In this document: positions 43,956-57,344 of the stretch, in pieces
Position numbering within the stretch: position 1 is the first letter of the stretch
How the letters are laid out: each line of letters opens with the position of its first letter
Assembly (NCBI RefSeq): GCF_010550675.1
Contig: NZ_JAAGOA010000013.1
Coordinates: 155,783 to 219,782, forward strand
Direction of reading: 5' to 3'
Source: Phytoactinopolyspora halotolerans
GTDB lineage: Bacteria > Actinomycetota > Actinomycetes > Jiangellales > Jiangellaceae
Length of the DNA: 64,000 bases
Position numbers and translations under genes: made by a program
Notes under the pieces: generated by a model
The model's database searches: none
The model's input: only the letters and a program-made list of their open reading frames with translations
What the model was told of the DNA's origin: nothing

Positions 43956-45034
43956 TGCTCGACCAGATAGCTCTCGACGTCGTCCAAGATCAGCTCGGCC
44001 GCTTCGACCGACCCGCAGTTGAACCACCATTCGGAGTCCACCTCGTGCGCATCGCCCTGCTCGACGACGGTCATGCTGTCCCAGAGCGGACTCTCAGCGA
44101 CCTCGGCGAACGTCGCCTGCGCGTCCTCGGGGTCGGTCCCGGTGGACCCGACGAAGTAGAACATCGTCGCCGCGTCGGCGTCGGTGAGCCGCTCCAGGCT
44201 CAGGTCCACCCGGTTGCCGTCCTCCGGTGTTTCCTCCGCGAGATGCATCGTCATACCGAGGTCACCCAGCACTTCGGTGGCGCAGGATTCCGTGTAGACC
44301 CGCAGATCGTCGACGGCCCGGATGTTCAGCAGCGACACCGGCTCGTCGCTCGCGCCCGACTCGTCGAGCTGCGCTGCCAGGTCGGCGGCGCGCTCCGCAT
44401 ACGACTCGAGGCTCTGCGCGACCTGTTCCGACCGGCCGATCGCGGAGCCGACCGTCGCCAGTGTCTCCTTCCACTCCGTAGAGTCCAGCGGCAGCGCGAC
44501 CGTGGGCGCGATCTGCTGCAGCTGGTCGTAGTGCGGCTCCACCATGGACTCCAGGCCCACGATGACGTCCGGATCCAGCGTGGCGATCCGTTCCACGTTC
44601 AGTTCGGTCAGCCAGCCGACGTCCTCGATCTCGTCGTTCGAGGCGTCCACGTACGGCGGGAATGGGTCGCCGAAGGGCTGGTACGACGTTCCGACGACGT
44701 CGGCACCCGCCGCGAGCGCCGTCGGCAGCGAGGCATACGGGTCGAGTGCGACGACGCGTTCCGGCGCGGCCGGCACCTCCGCCTCCCCCAGCACGTGTTC
44801 GACGCTGACCGTGCCGTCGGCGGCATCATCCGCGCCCTGCTCGGCGTCGCTTACGTCGCCGTCAGCCGCTCCGTCGGCGCCGTCGTCGTTGCTCGTACCG
44901 TCGTCGTTCGCGCCGTCGCCGGAGTCATCACCGCCACACGCGGCCAGAACGAGGCCCATCGCCAGCACCGCCGCGACGGCCACACCGGATCTGCGCCGCC
45001 TCCACCCGGCCATCCGCCATCGTGCCGGCGTCAT
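43952..45034 (-). CDS. Iron-siderophore-type substrate-binding lipoprotein (FepB/FhuD class)
   Basis: 360 residues from the ATG at 45034, chosen because it gives a normal lipoprotein signal (MTPARWRMAGWRRRRSGVAV, lipobox LAAC). Starts up to 45169 would add an N-terminus without function. After Cys an Asp-rich linker of about 45 residues precedes the class-III binding fold: VVALDPYASLPTALAAGADVVG, PDVIVGLESMV, LQQIAPTVALPL, VVEQGDAHEVD. No permease or ATPase is adjacent, so it must work with one encoded elsewhere. A DtxR/IdeR-like box lies upstream. The S9 hydrolase start overlaps its stop. Confidence 0.88.
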   Translation of the reverse strand: MTPARWRMAGWRRRRSGVAVAAVLAMGLVLAACGGDDSGDGANDDGTSNDDGADGAADGDVSDAEQGADDAADGTVSVEHVLGEAEVPAAPERVVALDPYASLPTALAAGADVVGTSYQPFGDPFPPYVDASNDEIEDVGWLTELNVERIATLDPDVIVGLESMVEPHYDQLQQIAPTVALPLDSTEWKETLATVGSAIGRSEQVAQSLESYAERAADLAAQLDESGASDEPVSLLNIRAVDDLRVYTESCATEVLGDLGMTMHLAEETPEDGNRVDLSLERLTDADAATMFYFVGSTGTDPEDAQATFAEVAESPLWDSMTVVEQGDAHEVDSEWWFNCGSVEAAELILDDVESYLVEQ

Positions 45035-45189
45035 CGCCCTTGGCGAACCACCGTGGGCCTCGCCATCGGCGTGGACCAGCATCTGCCCGTTTCGGCTCGC
45101 ATCCTGAGCAACCATCAGCCTGACCATCTCTTCGGCGGACGCAGAGACGTCGTGCCGTATGGACGACACGACGTCAGAACGCCTTCACC

Positions 45190-45208
45190 TTAGCACAGGC
45201 TAACCTAA
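45190..45208 (-). promoter_or_regulatory. DtxR/IdeR-type iron box
   Basis: TTAGCACAGGCTAACCTAA matches the consensus TTAGGTTAGGCTAACCTAA at 15 of 19 positions, with a perfect right half. It lies upstream of the siderophore-binding lipoprotein gene, so repression by iron-loaded DtxR/IdeR is expected. Confidence 0.8.
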
Positions 45209-45243
45209 CTCATACGCCCACCGGGTCCACGGCAACAGATCTA

Positions 45244-45279
45244 TCGACCTTGTCGAGGTCATAGCCTCGACAAGGTCGA
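45244..45279. terminator. Perfect 15-bp hairpin after pyk
   Basis: Arms TCGACCTTGTCGAGG and CCTCGACAAGGTCGA with the 6-nt loop TCATAG. It is 28 nt after the pyk stop and before the iron-regulated promoter, so it should separate the two units. Confidence 0.8.
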
Positions 45280-45306
45280 CAGATGCGGACCTTCTTTCCG
45301 GCCGCG

Positions 45307-46767
45307 TCAGCTGTAGGCGACCGCGACCCCGCCGACGGCGTCGCCGATCTGATGCACGCGCATCGCGTTCGTCGAGCCCGGGATGCCGGGCGGCGAACCC
45401 GCCACGATCACCACCAGGTCGCCCTTCTCGCAGCGCCCCTGCTGAAGAAGTACCCGGTCGACCTGTTTCACCATCTCGTCGGTGTGGTCCACGTGGTCCG
45501 CGATGAACGCCTCAATGCCCCAGGACAGCGCCAACTGATGCCGCGTCGACTCCAGCGGGCTGAACGCCAGCAGCGGGATCGGCGAACGGAGCCGGGACAT
45601 CCGGCGCGCGGAGTCGCCGCTCTGCGTGAACGCCACGATGTACTTCGCGCCGAGCAGCTCCGCCGTCTCGCAGGCGGCCTTGGTGATCGCACCGCCCTTG
45701 GTGCGCGGCTTCGTGCCCAGCGGCGGGATCCGCTCCAGGCCGTGCTCCTCGACCGTCTCCACGATTCGGCCCATGGTGCTGACCGTCTCGATCGGATAGC
45801 TGCCGACGCTGGTCTCGCCGGAGAGCATCACCGCATCCGCGCCGTCGAGCACGGCGTTGGCGACGTCGGACGTCTCCGCACGTGTCGGGCGGGGGTTGCT
45901 GATCATGGAGTCCAGCATCTGCGTCGCGACGATCACCGGCTTGGCACGCCGCCGGCACAGCGCGATGGCGCGCTTCTGCACCAGCGGGACGTCCCACAGA
46001 TCCAGCTCGACGCCGAGGTCACCGCGGGCGACCATCACGCCGTCGAACGCGTCCACGATCTCTTCGAGGTTCTCCACCGCCTGCGGCTTCTCCACCTTGG
46101 CGATCACCGGAAGCCGGATGCCTTCTTCATCCATGATCCGGTGCACGTCTTGGATATCCGCCGCCGAGCGCACGAACGACAGGGCGATCATGTCCGCGCC
46201 GGCACGCAGGCCCCAGCGCAGATCCTCGATGTCCTTGTCGGACATCGCCGGCACGCTGACCGCCGCGCCGGGCAGGTTCAGGCCCTTGTTGTTCGAGACG
46301 CGGCCGCCCAGCACGACCCTGGTGACGACGTCGCTGCCCTTGACCTCCTCGACCTCCAGGGCGAGCCGGCCGTCGTCCACCAGCACCTGGTCACCAGGGC
46401 TCACGTCATTCGGAAGGCCGCCGTGGGTCGTGGAGCTGCGTTCGACGTCGCCGGAGATGTCATCGGTGGTGATGGTGAACGTCGCGCCGGGTTCGAGGAC
46501 AACCGAGCCCTGTGCGAACGTTCCCAACCGGATCTTCGGCCCTTGCAGGTCGACGAGTACACCGACGTTGCGGCCGGCCTCGGACGCTGCCTTGCGGACC
46601 CGTGCGTACCGCTCCTCATGCTCGAGGTGGCTGCCGTGGCTGAGGTTGAAGCGGGCAACATCCATGCCTGCCTCGACCAGCGCCTGCAGACGCTCAGGGG
46701 AGTCGGTCGCCGGACCGAGGGTACAGACTATCTTCGCTTTACGCACGTCCATCAACTCTAGACCCAT
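45307..46767 (-). CDS. pyk: Pyruvate kinase
   Basis: 486 residues, cytoplasmic glycolytic enzyme making pyruvate and ATP from phosphoenolpyruvate and ADP. Diagnostic segments: RKAKIVCTLGPATDS, ARFNLSHGSHLEH, VLVDLQGPKIRLG, VIAKVEKPQAVENLEEI (catalytic Lys in KVEKP), VMVARGDLGVEL, ATQMLDSMI, PTRAETSDVANAVLDGADAVMLSGET (in parts). The C-terminal allosteric domain is complete to GGVAVAYS. The start is the first ATG; a second five codons later is possible. It is the boundary gene on the right side of the accessory region and ends with a strong hairpin. Confidence 0.97.
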   Translation of the reverse strand: MGLELMDVRKAKIVCTLGPATDSPERLQALVEAGMDVARFNLSHGSHLEHEERYARVRKAASEAGRNVGVLVDLQGPKIRLGTFAQGSVVLEPGATFTITTDDISGDVERSSTTHGGLPNDVSPGDQVLVDDGRLALEVEEVKGSDVVTRVVLGGRVSNNKGLNLPGAAVSVPAMSDKDIEDLRWGLRAGADMIALSFVRSAADIQDVHRIMDEEGIRLPVIAKVEKPQAVENLEEIVDAFDGVMVARGDLGVELDLWDVPLVQKRAIALCRRRAKPVIVATQMLDSMISNPRPTRAETSDVANAVLDGADAVMLSGETSVGSYPIETVSTMGRIVETVEEHGLERIPPLGTKPRTKGGAITKAACETAELLGAKYIVAFTQSGDSARRMSRLRSPIPLLAFSPLESTRHQLALSWGIEAFIADHVDHTDEMVKQVDRVLLQQGRCEKGDLVVIVAGSPPGIPGSTNAMRVHQIGDAVGGVAVAYS

Positions 46768-46827
46768 TCCGCTCGTCCCTGCGACCCGGCCACCCCGAGC
46801 CTCACCCGCCCTTCACCCACCGTTCGC

Positions 46828-46919
46828 CTAAATGATCATGTGAAGTGGGTTTCTTCGTGCGACAACAGGTCTGCAGACATGGTAGTGCACGAGAAACCCT
46901 ACTTCACATGATCATTTAG
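46828..46919. repeat. Long hairpin between gltD and pyk (ATGATCATGTGAAG core)
   Basis: 33-nt arms (46828-46860 and 46887-46919) pair with one bulge on each side. The outer part CTAAATGATCATGTGAAGT is perfectly complementary. The 26-nt loop holds an inner palindrome GTCTGCAGAC. It shares only the TGATCATG core with the family-1 palindromes. Position after gltD and before pyk fits a terminator. Confidence 0.9.
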
Positions 46920-46957
46920 GGCCGGCCCGGTGGTGGGTGAGGGCCGGCCCGTGAGGG

Positions 46958-48427
46958 TCAGACGACGAGGGGGCGGTCCGTCGGCGCGACCGGGGCGGGC
47001 AGCCGGTCGGCGCCGGTGAGCCAGCGGTCGACGGCGGCCGCACAGGCCCGCCCCTCGGCGATGGCCCACACGATCAACGACTGGCCACGCCCCGCGTCCC
47101 CGGCGACGAACACGCCCGGCACGCTGGTCTCGTAGGAGTCGTCCCGCACGATGTTCCCGCGCCCGTCCAGCTCGACCGCCAGCTGCTCCAGCAGCGGCGA
47201 CCGCTCCGGCCCGACGAAGCCCATCGCGAACAGCACCAGCTCGGCCGGAATCTCCCGCTCGGTGCCCTCGACCGGCTCGAAGCCGTTCTCGCCCCGGCGC
47301 ACCTCGACCAGCCGCAGCGCGCGAACCCGCCCCTGCTCGTCGCCGAGGAACTCCTGAGTGGAGACCGAGTAAACCCGTTCCCCGCCTTCCTCGTGTGCGC
47401 TGGAGGTCCGCAGCATCACCGGGTAGGTCGGCCACGGTGTCATCTCCGCGCGCGTCTCCGGCGGCTGCGGCATGATCTCCAGCTGCGTCACCGACGCCGC
47501 ACCCTGCCGGTGCGCGGTGCCGAGGCAGTCCGCCCCGGTGTCACCACCGCCGATGATGATGACGTTCTTGCCCTCCGCGCTGATCTGGTCGGGCACCGAC
47601 TCGCCGAGCGCCGCCCGGTTCGCCTGCGGCAGGTAGTCCATCGCCTGATGGATCCCGGCCAGCTCGCGGCCCGGAATCGGCAGGTCACGCGGTTCGGTCG
47701 CGCCGACGGCCAGCACCACGGCGTCGTACCGGGACTTCAGCTCCTGACCGGTCAGGCTCTGTCCCACCTCGACGCCGGTGCGGAAGATGGTGCCCTCCGC
47801 GCGCATCTGGTCCAGCCGCCGGTCGACGTGGCGCTTCTCCATCTTGAACTCGGGGATGCCGTACCGCAGCAGGCCCCCGACGCGGTCCGCCCGCTCATAC
47901 ACGGCGACGGTGTGCCCGGCCCTGGTCAGCTGCTGCGCCGCCGCGAGTCCGGCCGGCCCGGAGCCGATGACGGCCACGGTCCGGTCGGTCAGCCGTTCCG
48001 GCGGCTGCGGTGCCACCCAGCCCTCGTCGAACGCCTTGTCGATGATCGACACCTCGACGTTCTTGATGGTCACCGGATCGTCGGCGATATCGACGACGCA
48101 CGCCGCCTCGCACGGCGCCGGACAGAGCCGCCCGGTGAACTCCGGGAAGTTGTTGGTGGCGTGCAGCCGCTCCGACGCCTCGCGCCAGTCGTCGCGCCAC
48201 ACCAGGTCGTTCCACTCCGGGATGAGGTTGCCCAGCGGGCAGCCGTTGTGACAGAACGGGATCCCGCAGTCCATGCAGCGTCCGGCCTGTTCGGTGATGA
48301 TCGGCAGCAACGTCTTGCCGATGCCCGGGCCTGGGTAGACCTCGTTCCAGTCCTTGACCCGTTCCTCGACCGGCCGGGCTTTCGCGCCCTGCCGCCCGGT
48401 CTTCAGGAACCCACGGGGGTCAGCCAT
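46958..48427 (-). CDS. gltD: Glutamate synthase small subunit
   Basis: 489 residues, FAD-containing beta subunit of NADPH-dependent glutamate synthase, which passes electrons to GltB. N-terminal cysteines for Fe-S clusters: CMDCGIPFCHNGCPLGNLIP and RLCPAPCEAAC (residues about 50-115). FAD site VAVIGSGPAGLAAAQQL, NADPH site VIIIGGGDTGADCLGTA and C-terminal FAD motif VPGVFVAGDAGRGQSLIVWAI are visible. Length is normal. It is 144 nt downstream of gltB on the same strand, the usual gltBD order. Confidence 0.97.
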   Translation of the reverse strand: MADPRGFLKTGRQGAKARPVEERVKDWNEVYPGPGIGKTLLPIITEQAGRCMDCGIPFCHNGCPLGNLIPEWNDLVWRDDWREASERLHATNNFPEFTGRLCPAPCEAACVVDIADDPVTIKNVEVSIIDKAFDEGWVAPQPPERLTDRTVAVIGSGPAGLAAAQQLTRAGHTVAVYERADRVGGLLRYGIPEFKMEKRHVDRRLDQMRAEGTIFRTGVEVGQSLTGQELKSRYDAVVLAVGATEPRDLPIPGRELAGIHQAMDYLPQANRAALGESVPDQISAEGKNVIIIGGGDTGADCLGTAHRQGAASVTQLEIMPQPPETRAEMTPWPTYPVMLRTSSAHEEGGERVYSVSTQEFLGDEQGRVRALRLVEVRRGENGFEPVEGTEREIPAELVLFAMGFVGPERSPLLEQLAVELDGRGNIVRDDSYETSVPGVFVAGDAGRGQSLIVWAIAEGRACAAAVDRWLTGADRLPAPVAPTDRPLVV

Positions 48428-48571
48428 CCGTCGCCTCCATTCTCAAAGTCACACAGCACACGAGCACTTCACCTTCCTGGGGCAGACCGCGGCGGGCCGG
48501 GCGTCGCATCCGCATCCGCGCCCGCGATGCCTCGCCCGCGACCGGCTTGTCGTGCCAGGTCCCCGGCGGTC

Positions 48572-53107
<4,536 letters not shown>

Positions 53108-53210
53108 GGGCACTCCCGTCGTCTCGAAGGGGCGGCGGGTGGGGCGGGACGGCACTGGCCCTAATGGAAGCTCGCTACGAGTTTCATGGAGGTTACATCA
53201 TCGGCGCAGG

Positions 53211-53255
53211 GAAATGTTGCCGCGTCTCGCCATTTTGTCCGCTTAGCAACATTTC
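53211..53255. promoter_or_regulatory. 10-bp inverted repeat upstream of gltB
   Basis: GAAATGTTGC (53211-53220) and GCAACATTTC (53246-53255) are perfect complements 25 nt apart, about 105-150 nt upstream of gltB. It could be an operator or a leader hairpin. GTGAC and GTAAC words at 53341 and 53356 resemble half-sites of nitrogen regulator GlnR but the spacing is not right. Confidence 0.4.
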
Positions 53256-53500
53256 ACGGAAGGACCGACGCGGCGCCGGTGCCGCCGGTCGGGCTCATCG
53301 TGATCTCCCTGTAGGGCTGATCTTGATGCACCGCGCCAGTGTGACTGTACAGCATGTAACCAGACGAGAGCTATCGGACACACCTCGTTAACCACGTCAC
53401 TCCTGGTCATGGAGGCGCTCATCACCGCCGCCGACCGGCGTGGCGACCTCATGTGTACAGTCGAGCGTCGACGTGGCAGACGGACGTGCACCGGTTGATC

Positions 53501-53620
53501 AGGCCGCACGCCGAGCTCAGCTCGCACATCAGGCCGCACGTCGAACTCACGTCGCACATCGGAGCCACACGTCGAACTCACGTCGCACATCCGGCCACAC
53601 GTCGAACTCACGTCGCACCG
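53501..53620. repeat. Tandem repeat, four units of 30-31 bp, upstream of gltB
   Basis: Units start at 53501, 53531, 53561 and 53592, each a variant of GGCCGCACGTCGAACTCACG followed by TCGCACATC. Identity between units is about 80-95 percent. There is no spacer between units and no cas gene in the window, so this is not a CRISPR array. No coding role seen. Confidence 0.85.
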
Positions 53621-53803
53621 GCTGATCGAGCCCCGCCGAGCTCAGCCGGCGCTCACTCTCACCGGGCCGTGTGGGCAGTCGTGTACATTTCCGCCGCCCC
53701 ACGCAGCCGTGCCCACACTCGTGTGAACAACAGCCGCCCACAGCGGCAACCCGCCCCACGACCGCTCACACCACCCCACGACACCGCCATTCAGCGGCAC
53801 ACA

Positions 53804-53915
53804 GCCACACGACCCATCACACGGCAGGCGCGCAGCGGCCCATGGCCACACGACCCGTCACACGACAGGCGGCCGGCGCGGCACATAGCCACACGACGCA
53901 TCACACGACACCCGA
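53804..53915. repeat. Tandem repeat, three units of about 42 bp, between gltB and lgt
   Basis: Units with GCCACACGACCCATCACACG start at 53804, 53845 and 53888. Around them CACACGAC words recur through 53740-53940. The whole 53256-53996 gap contains no recognised gene. Short words resemble those of the 3.1-3.5 kb gap. Confidence 0.75.
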
Positions 53916-53996
53916 GGAACGGGTTAACCTCACACGGGCCTTGTCACGGCTGATGACCATGAAGATGACAAGCGCTGCCACTTATGGATGGCTCGC

Positions 53997-55478
53997 TTAG
54001 GTGTCGTCGGAGGCGTCACTCGCGGATTCTCCCCGCACCACATCACCCAGCGAGGCGGTGCCAGGTCGCGTGGCACTGCGCTTGGTCCTCGCAGCCGTGC
54101 CCCCGCCCGGCGCGTCGCCCGGCGATCGCGCGGTGTCACCAAGCGAGGATGCCTTCTCCGCAGTCCCTTCGGACTCCTCGCCTCCATCGCCGTCGCCATC
54201 GCCGTCTTCGGGCGGTTCCCCATCGGACGGCGGACGACTGTCGGCGTCGTCAGTCGAAGCACGCTCGGCTGAGGCATGATCTGCCGACGCACGGTCGGCT
54301 GAGGCGCCGCCGGCGGGGGCATCGTCGGCGGAGGCGCGAGCATCGTTCGCGGCGGCATCGCCGTCGGCGGCGGCATCATCGGACGACGCGTCGCCGGCTG
54401 CAGGACCGTCAGCAGCATCCTTGTCCGACGCGTCTTTCTTGGACGACGTCGTGGCGGCCGATCTGTCCCCAGACGCCGTATCGCCGGCGGCCGTCTCCTC
54501 GGACTGTGCCGTGCTCGTGGCCGACGTGTCGTCGTCGCCCCGTTTCTCGTCGTCGCCGGAACCGGACTCGTCGTCGCTTGCCTGGGCCGACTCGCTTTCC
54601 GCGTACACGCCCAGCAGCGTCTCGGGCGCCTCCCGGCCGGGATGACGCCGGGCGGAAATGATGAAACCGACCACCGCACCGATGAAGACGAGCGCCGCCA
54701 CCCACTGGTTGACCCGCAGTCCGAAGATCTCGTTGGCCGGGTCGATACGCAAGTACTCGAAGAGACTGCGGCCCAGCGTGTAGCCGGCGACGTACAGCGC
54801 GATCACGCGGCCGTGCCCCAGCTTGAACCGCCGATCCGCCCAGATCAGCAGCAGCGCGACACCGAACGCCCACAGCGACTCGTACAGGAAGGTCGGGTGG
54901 AACAGCACGTCCGGATCGGCACGATACTCCTCGGGCCGCTCGGCCGGGTCGATCTCCAGGCCCCACGGCAGGTCCGTCGGCCGTCCGTAGAGTTCCTGGT
55001 TGAAGTAGTTGCCCCAGCGTCCGATCCCCTGGGCCACCAGGATGCCGGGCGCCAGCGCGTCGCCCATCGCCGGGAACGGTATCTTCGCCCGACGGCACGC
55101 GATCCATACGCCGAGCGCACCGCCCGAGATCGCACCCCAGATGCCGATGCCGCCCTGCCAGACGAAGAACGCCTCGTACCACTCGTACCTGCTGTCCGCA
55201 CCGAAGTAGAGCTGGTTGTCGGTGATGACGTGGTAGATGCGGGCCCCGATGATGCCGAACGGCACAGCCCACAGAGCGACGTCGCTGACCGCCAGCGACG
55301 AGCCGCCGCGCGCCACCCATCGACGGCTGCCGATCCACACCGCCACCAGGATGCCGACGACGATCGCCAGCGCGTAGGCCCGGATCGGCACGGGCCCGAG
55401 ATGCCAGACTTCCTCACTCGGGCTCGGAATCGACGCGGGCAGCATGGTCGGCACGGCAGCCGGCAAGATCGGACTCAC
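53997..55478 (-). CDS. lgt: Prolipoprotein diacylglyceryl transferase with long acidic tail
   Basis: 493 residues; about 300 form the normal Lgt membrane enzyme, which attaches diacylglycerol to the lipobox Cys of prolipoproteins. Seven hydrophobic segments run from IRAYALAIVVGILVAVWIG. Diagnostic segments are VWQGGIGIWGAISGGALG, AQGIGRWGNYFNQELYGRP (the Lgt signature), HPTFLYESLWAFG and RVNQWVAALVFIG. After about residue 290 comes a tail of about 200 residues made of Asp/Ala/Ser/Gly, with ADxASADxA-like repeats, of unknown role and probably cytoplasmic. Start GTG at 55478; an ATG 11 codons later is possible. Confidence 0.93.
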   Translation of the reverse strand: MSPILPAAVPTMLPASIPSPSEEVWHLGPVPIRAYALAIVVGILVAVWIGSRRWVARGGSSLAVSDVALWAVPFGIIGARIYHVITDNQLYFGADSRYEWYEAFFVWQGGIGIWGAISGGALGVWIACRRAKIPFPAMGDALAPGILVAQGIGRWGNYFNQELYGRPTDLPWGLEIDPAERPEEYRADPDVLFHPTFLYESLWAFGVALLLIWADRRFKLGHGRVIALYVAGYTLGRSLFEYLRIDPANEIFGLRVNQWVAALVFIGAVVGFIISARRHPGREAPETLLGVYAESESAQASDDESGSGDDEKRGDDDTSATSTAQSEETAAGDTASGDRSAATTSSKKDASDKDAADGPAAGDASSDDAAADGDAAANDARASADDAPAGGASADRASADHASAERASTDDADSRPPSDGEPPEDGDGDGDGGEESEGTAEKASSLGDTARSPGDAPGGGTAARTKRSATRPGTASLGDVVRGESASDASDDT

Positions 55479-55505
55479 GGGGAGACAGTACCGGCTCGTC
55501 CGGCG

Positions 55506-56366
55506 CTAGTCATCACCCGCGCCGCCGTCCTCGTCACTCTGGGCCTCATCCGCGGACTCCTCGCCGTCGGCACCCTCGGTGGACTCGTCACTGTCCTCGC
55601 CCTCGGTGCTGTCCTCACCCTCGGTGGGCTCGCTGTCGGCGCCTTCGTCCGTGTCCCCGGCTCCGGCCGCCGCCTCGACCACCGACGCCAGATTCTGCGG
55701 CGACCAGTCATCGACCTTCTCACCGTTGACGAAGACGGTCGGCGTACCCGTGACCTCCTCGACGCCGTTGGCAGCCTCGGTCACCGACGACGACCAGCTC
55801 TCGTACGTCTCGTTCCGCACGCAGCTCTCATAGTCGCCACCGATGCCGGCCTCGTCGCCCAGGTCGACCAGTCTGTTGTTGGTCCACTGCTGCGGACTCG
55901 CGAATGCCGCGTCCAGGAACTCGTCGGCCATGCCCTCGTCGGCCGCGCACGCGTATGCGTTGTTCGCACGCTGCGAATTGACCCCGCCGGTGTAGGTGAC
56001 CGGGTAGTTGATGAGCTGGACCTGCCCCGACTCGACCCACTCATCGATCTGCTGGCCGTTGGCCTGTTCGAACTCCGCGCAGTGCGGGCAGAGGAAGTCG
56101 AGCCAGACCTCCATCACCACCGGCGCGGAAGAGTCACCGGTCACGATCCCCTGATGGTCCCCCGCCACGGCGGTCGGCACCGTTTCCGCACCGTCACCAC
56201 CGTCGTCGTCGTTGCTGATCACCGCGACGGCAATGATGGCCACGGCGACGAGCACCGCCCCGGCGATGCTGAAGCGCATCATGCGCTCCCGGGCACGGTC
56301 CTTGCGTGCCTGCTCTTCGCGCATGGCCTGGACCCGTGCACGGGCCTCCGCCTTCTTGCTGCTCAT
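55506..56366 (-). CDS. Membrane-anchored DsbA-like thioredoxin-fold protein with acidic tail
   Basis: 286 residues. The cytoplasmic basic N-terminus (KKAEARARVQAMREEQARKDRARERM in parts) precedes one TM helix (FSIAGAVLVAVAIIAVAVI, about 32-50). Outside, a thioredoxin fold of the Thioredoxin_4 type carries the redox motif CPHC near residue 93 (WLDFLCPHCAEFEQ) and the cis-Pro loop GTPTVFVNGEKV near 205. It should catalyse disulfide formation or reduction of exported proteins. The C-terminal 60 residues are Glu/Asp/Ser/Gly repeats. Strong ribosome site GGAAAGG. It lies between trpA and lgt. Confidence 0.9.
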   Translation of the reverse strand: MSSKKAEARARVQAMREEQARKDRARERMMRFSIAGAVLVAVAIIAVAVISNDDDGGDGAETVPTAVAGDHQGIVTGDSSAPVVMEVWLDFLCPHCAEFEQANGQQIDEWVESGQVQLINYPVTYTGGVNSQRANNAYACAADEGMADEFLDAAFASPQQWTNNRLVDLGDEAGIGGDYESCVRNETYESWSSSVTEAANGVEEVTGTPTVFVNGEKVDDWSPQNLASVVEAAAGAGDTDEGADSEPTEGEDSTEGEDSDESTEGADGEESADEAQSDEDGGAGDD

Positions 56367-56515
56367 CGAATGCCTTTCCGAATGACATCAACCGATTGGA
56401 CTCGTCCGCAGCGTCGCCACGCCGCCGCCGGCCGAGAAGACCACCGACGACGGTACAACTTCCGCCGCACCGAGGCGAGTTCCGCACGGACAATCACAGA
56501 TCGGTCACACCCTCA

Positions 56516-57310
56516 TCACCGACGACGAACGCCGGCGGCCAGGTCAGCGGCGAGCTTACCGGCGGCTCGCGCCCCCTCGGCGGGCGAATCCGCCTCCAGC
56601 ATGCACCGCACAAAAGCCGACCCGACGATGACGCCGTCCGCGAACGACGCGATCTGCGCGGCCTGGTCGCCGTTGGACACCCCGAGCCCGACCGCCAGCG
56701 GCGTCTGCGTGACCGTGCGCGCACGCGCGACCAGCCCGGCCGCCGCATCACCCACCTGGTCCCGGGTGCCGGTGACGCCCATGGTCGATGCGGCGTAGAC
56801 GAACCCGCGGCACGCCTCGGCGGTCAGCGCGATCCGCTCGTCCGTCGACGACGGCGCGATCAGGAACACGGTGTCCAGGTCGTGTGCCCGGGCGGCCGGC
56901 AACCACTCGTCCGAGTCGTCCGGCAGCAGGTCCGGGGTGATCGCCCCGGCTCCCCCGGCGGAGGCCAGGTCCCGGGCGAACCGCTCCGTCCCGTACCGGT
57001 CGATCGGGTTCCAATACGACATGACCAGCGCCGGCGTCCCGGTCTCGGCAACGGCCTCCACCGTGCGCAGCACGTGCGTGGTATCCGTGCCCGCGCGCAG
57101 CGCGGCGTCGACCGCCGCCTGGATCACCGGCCCGTCCATCAGCGGATCCGAATACGGAAGCCCGATCTCCACCACGTCGACACCCGCGTCGACCATCGCC
57201 TTCAGCGCATCGATCCCGCCGGCCACACTCGGGTATCCGGCCGGGAGGTAACCGATGAGCGCCGCGCGGTTCTCCGCCCGTGCCTTCTCGAACACAGCGG
57301 ACGTGTTCAC
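56516..57310 (-). CDS. trpA: Tryptophan synthase alpha subunit
   Basis: 264 residues, cytoplasmic enzyme cleaving indole-3-glycerol phosphate to indole for TrpB. GTG start with AGGAGGAG upstream. Key segments: LIGYLPAGYPS, VVEIGLPYSDPLMDGPVIQAA (catalytic Glu in VEIG and Asp in PYSDP), ALVMSYWNPIDRYG, GAITPDLLPDDS, VFLIAPSSTDERI, VGLGVSNGDQA, DGVIVGSAFV. It is separated from trpB by a 229-bp gap filled with a perfect tandem duplication, unusual because the two genes are normally adjacent. Confidence 0.97.
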   Translation of the reverse strand: MNTSAVFEKARAENRAALIGYLPAGYPSVAGGIDALKAMVDAGVDVVEIGLPYSDPLMDGPVIQAAVDAALRAGTDTTHVLRTVEAVAETGTPALVMSYWNPIDRYGTERFARDLASAGGAGAITPDLLPDDSDEWLPAARAHDLDTVFLIAPSSTDERIALTAEACRGFVYAASTMGVTGTRDQVGDAAAGLVARARTVTQTPLAVGLGVSNGDQAAQIASFADGVIVGSAFVRCMLEADSPAEGARAAGKLAADLAAGVRRR

Positions 57311-57344
57311 TTCTCCTCCTGCTGGGCGGTAGCGTCCGAGTCCT

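Noticed and set aside
53341..53360. GlnR box upstream of gltB
   Set aside because: GTGAC and GTAAC are 10 nt apart instead of 6 and the flanks do not match.
53501..53620. CRISPR array
   Set aside because: Units are directly joined without unique spacers and there are no cas genes.
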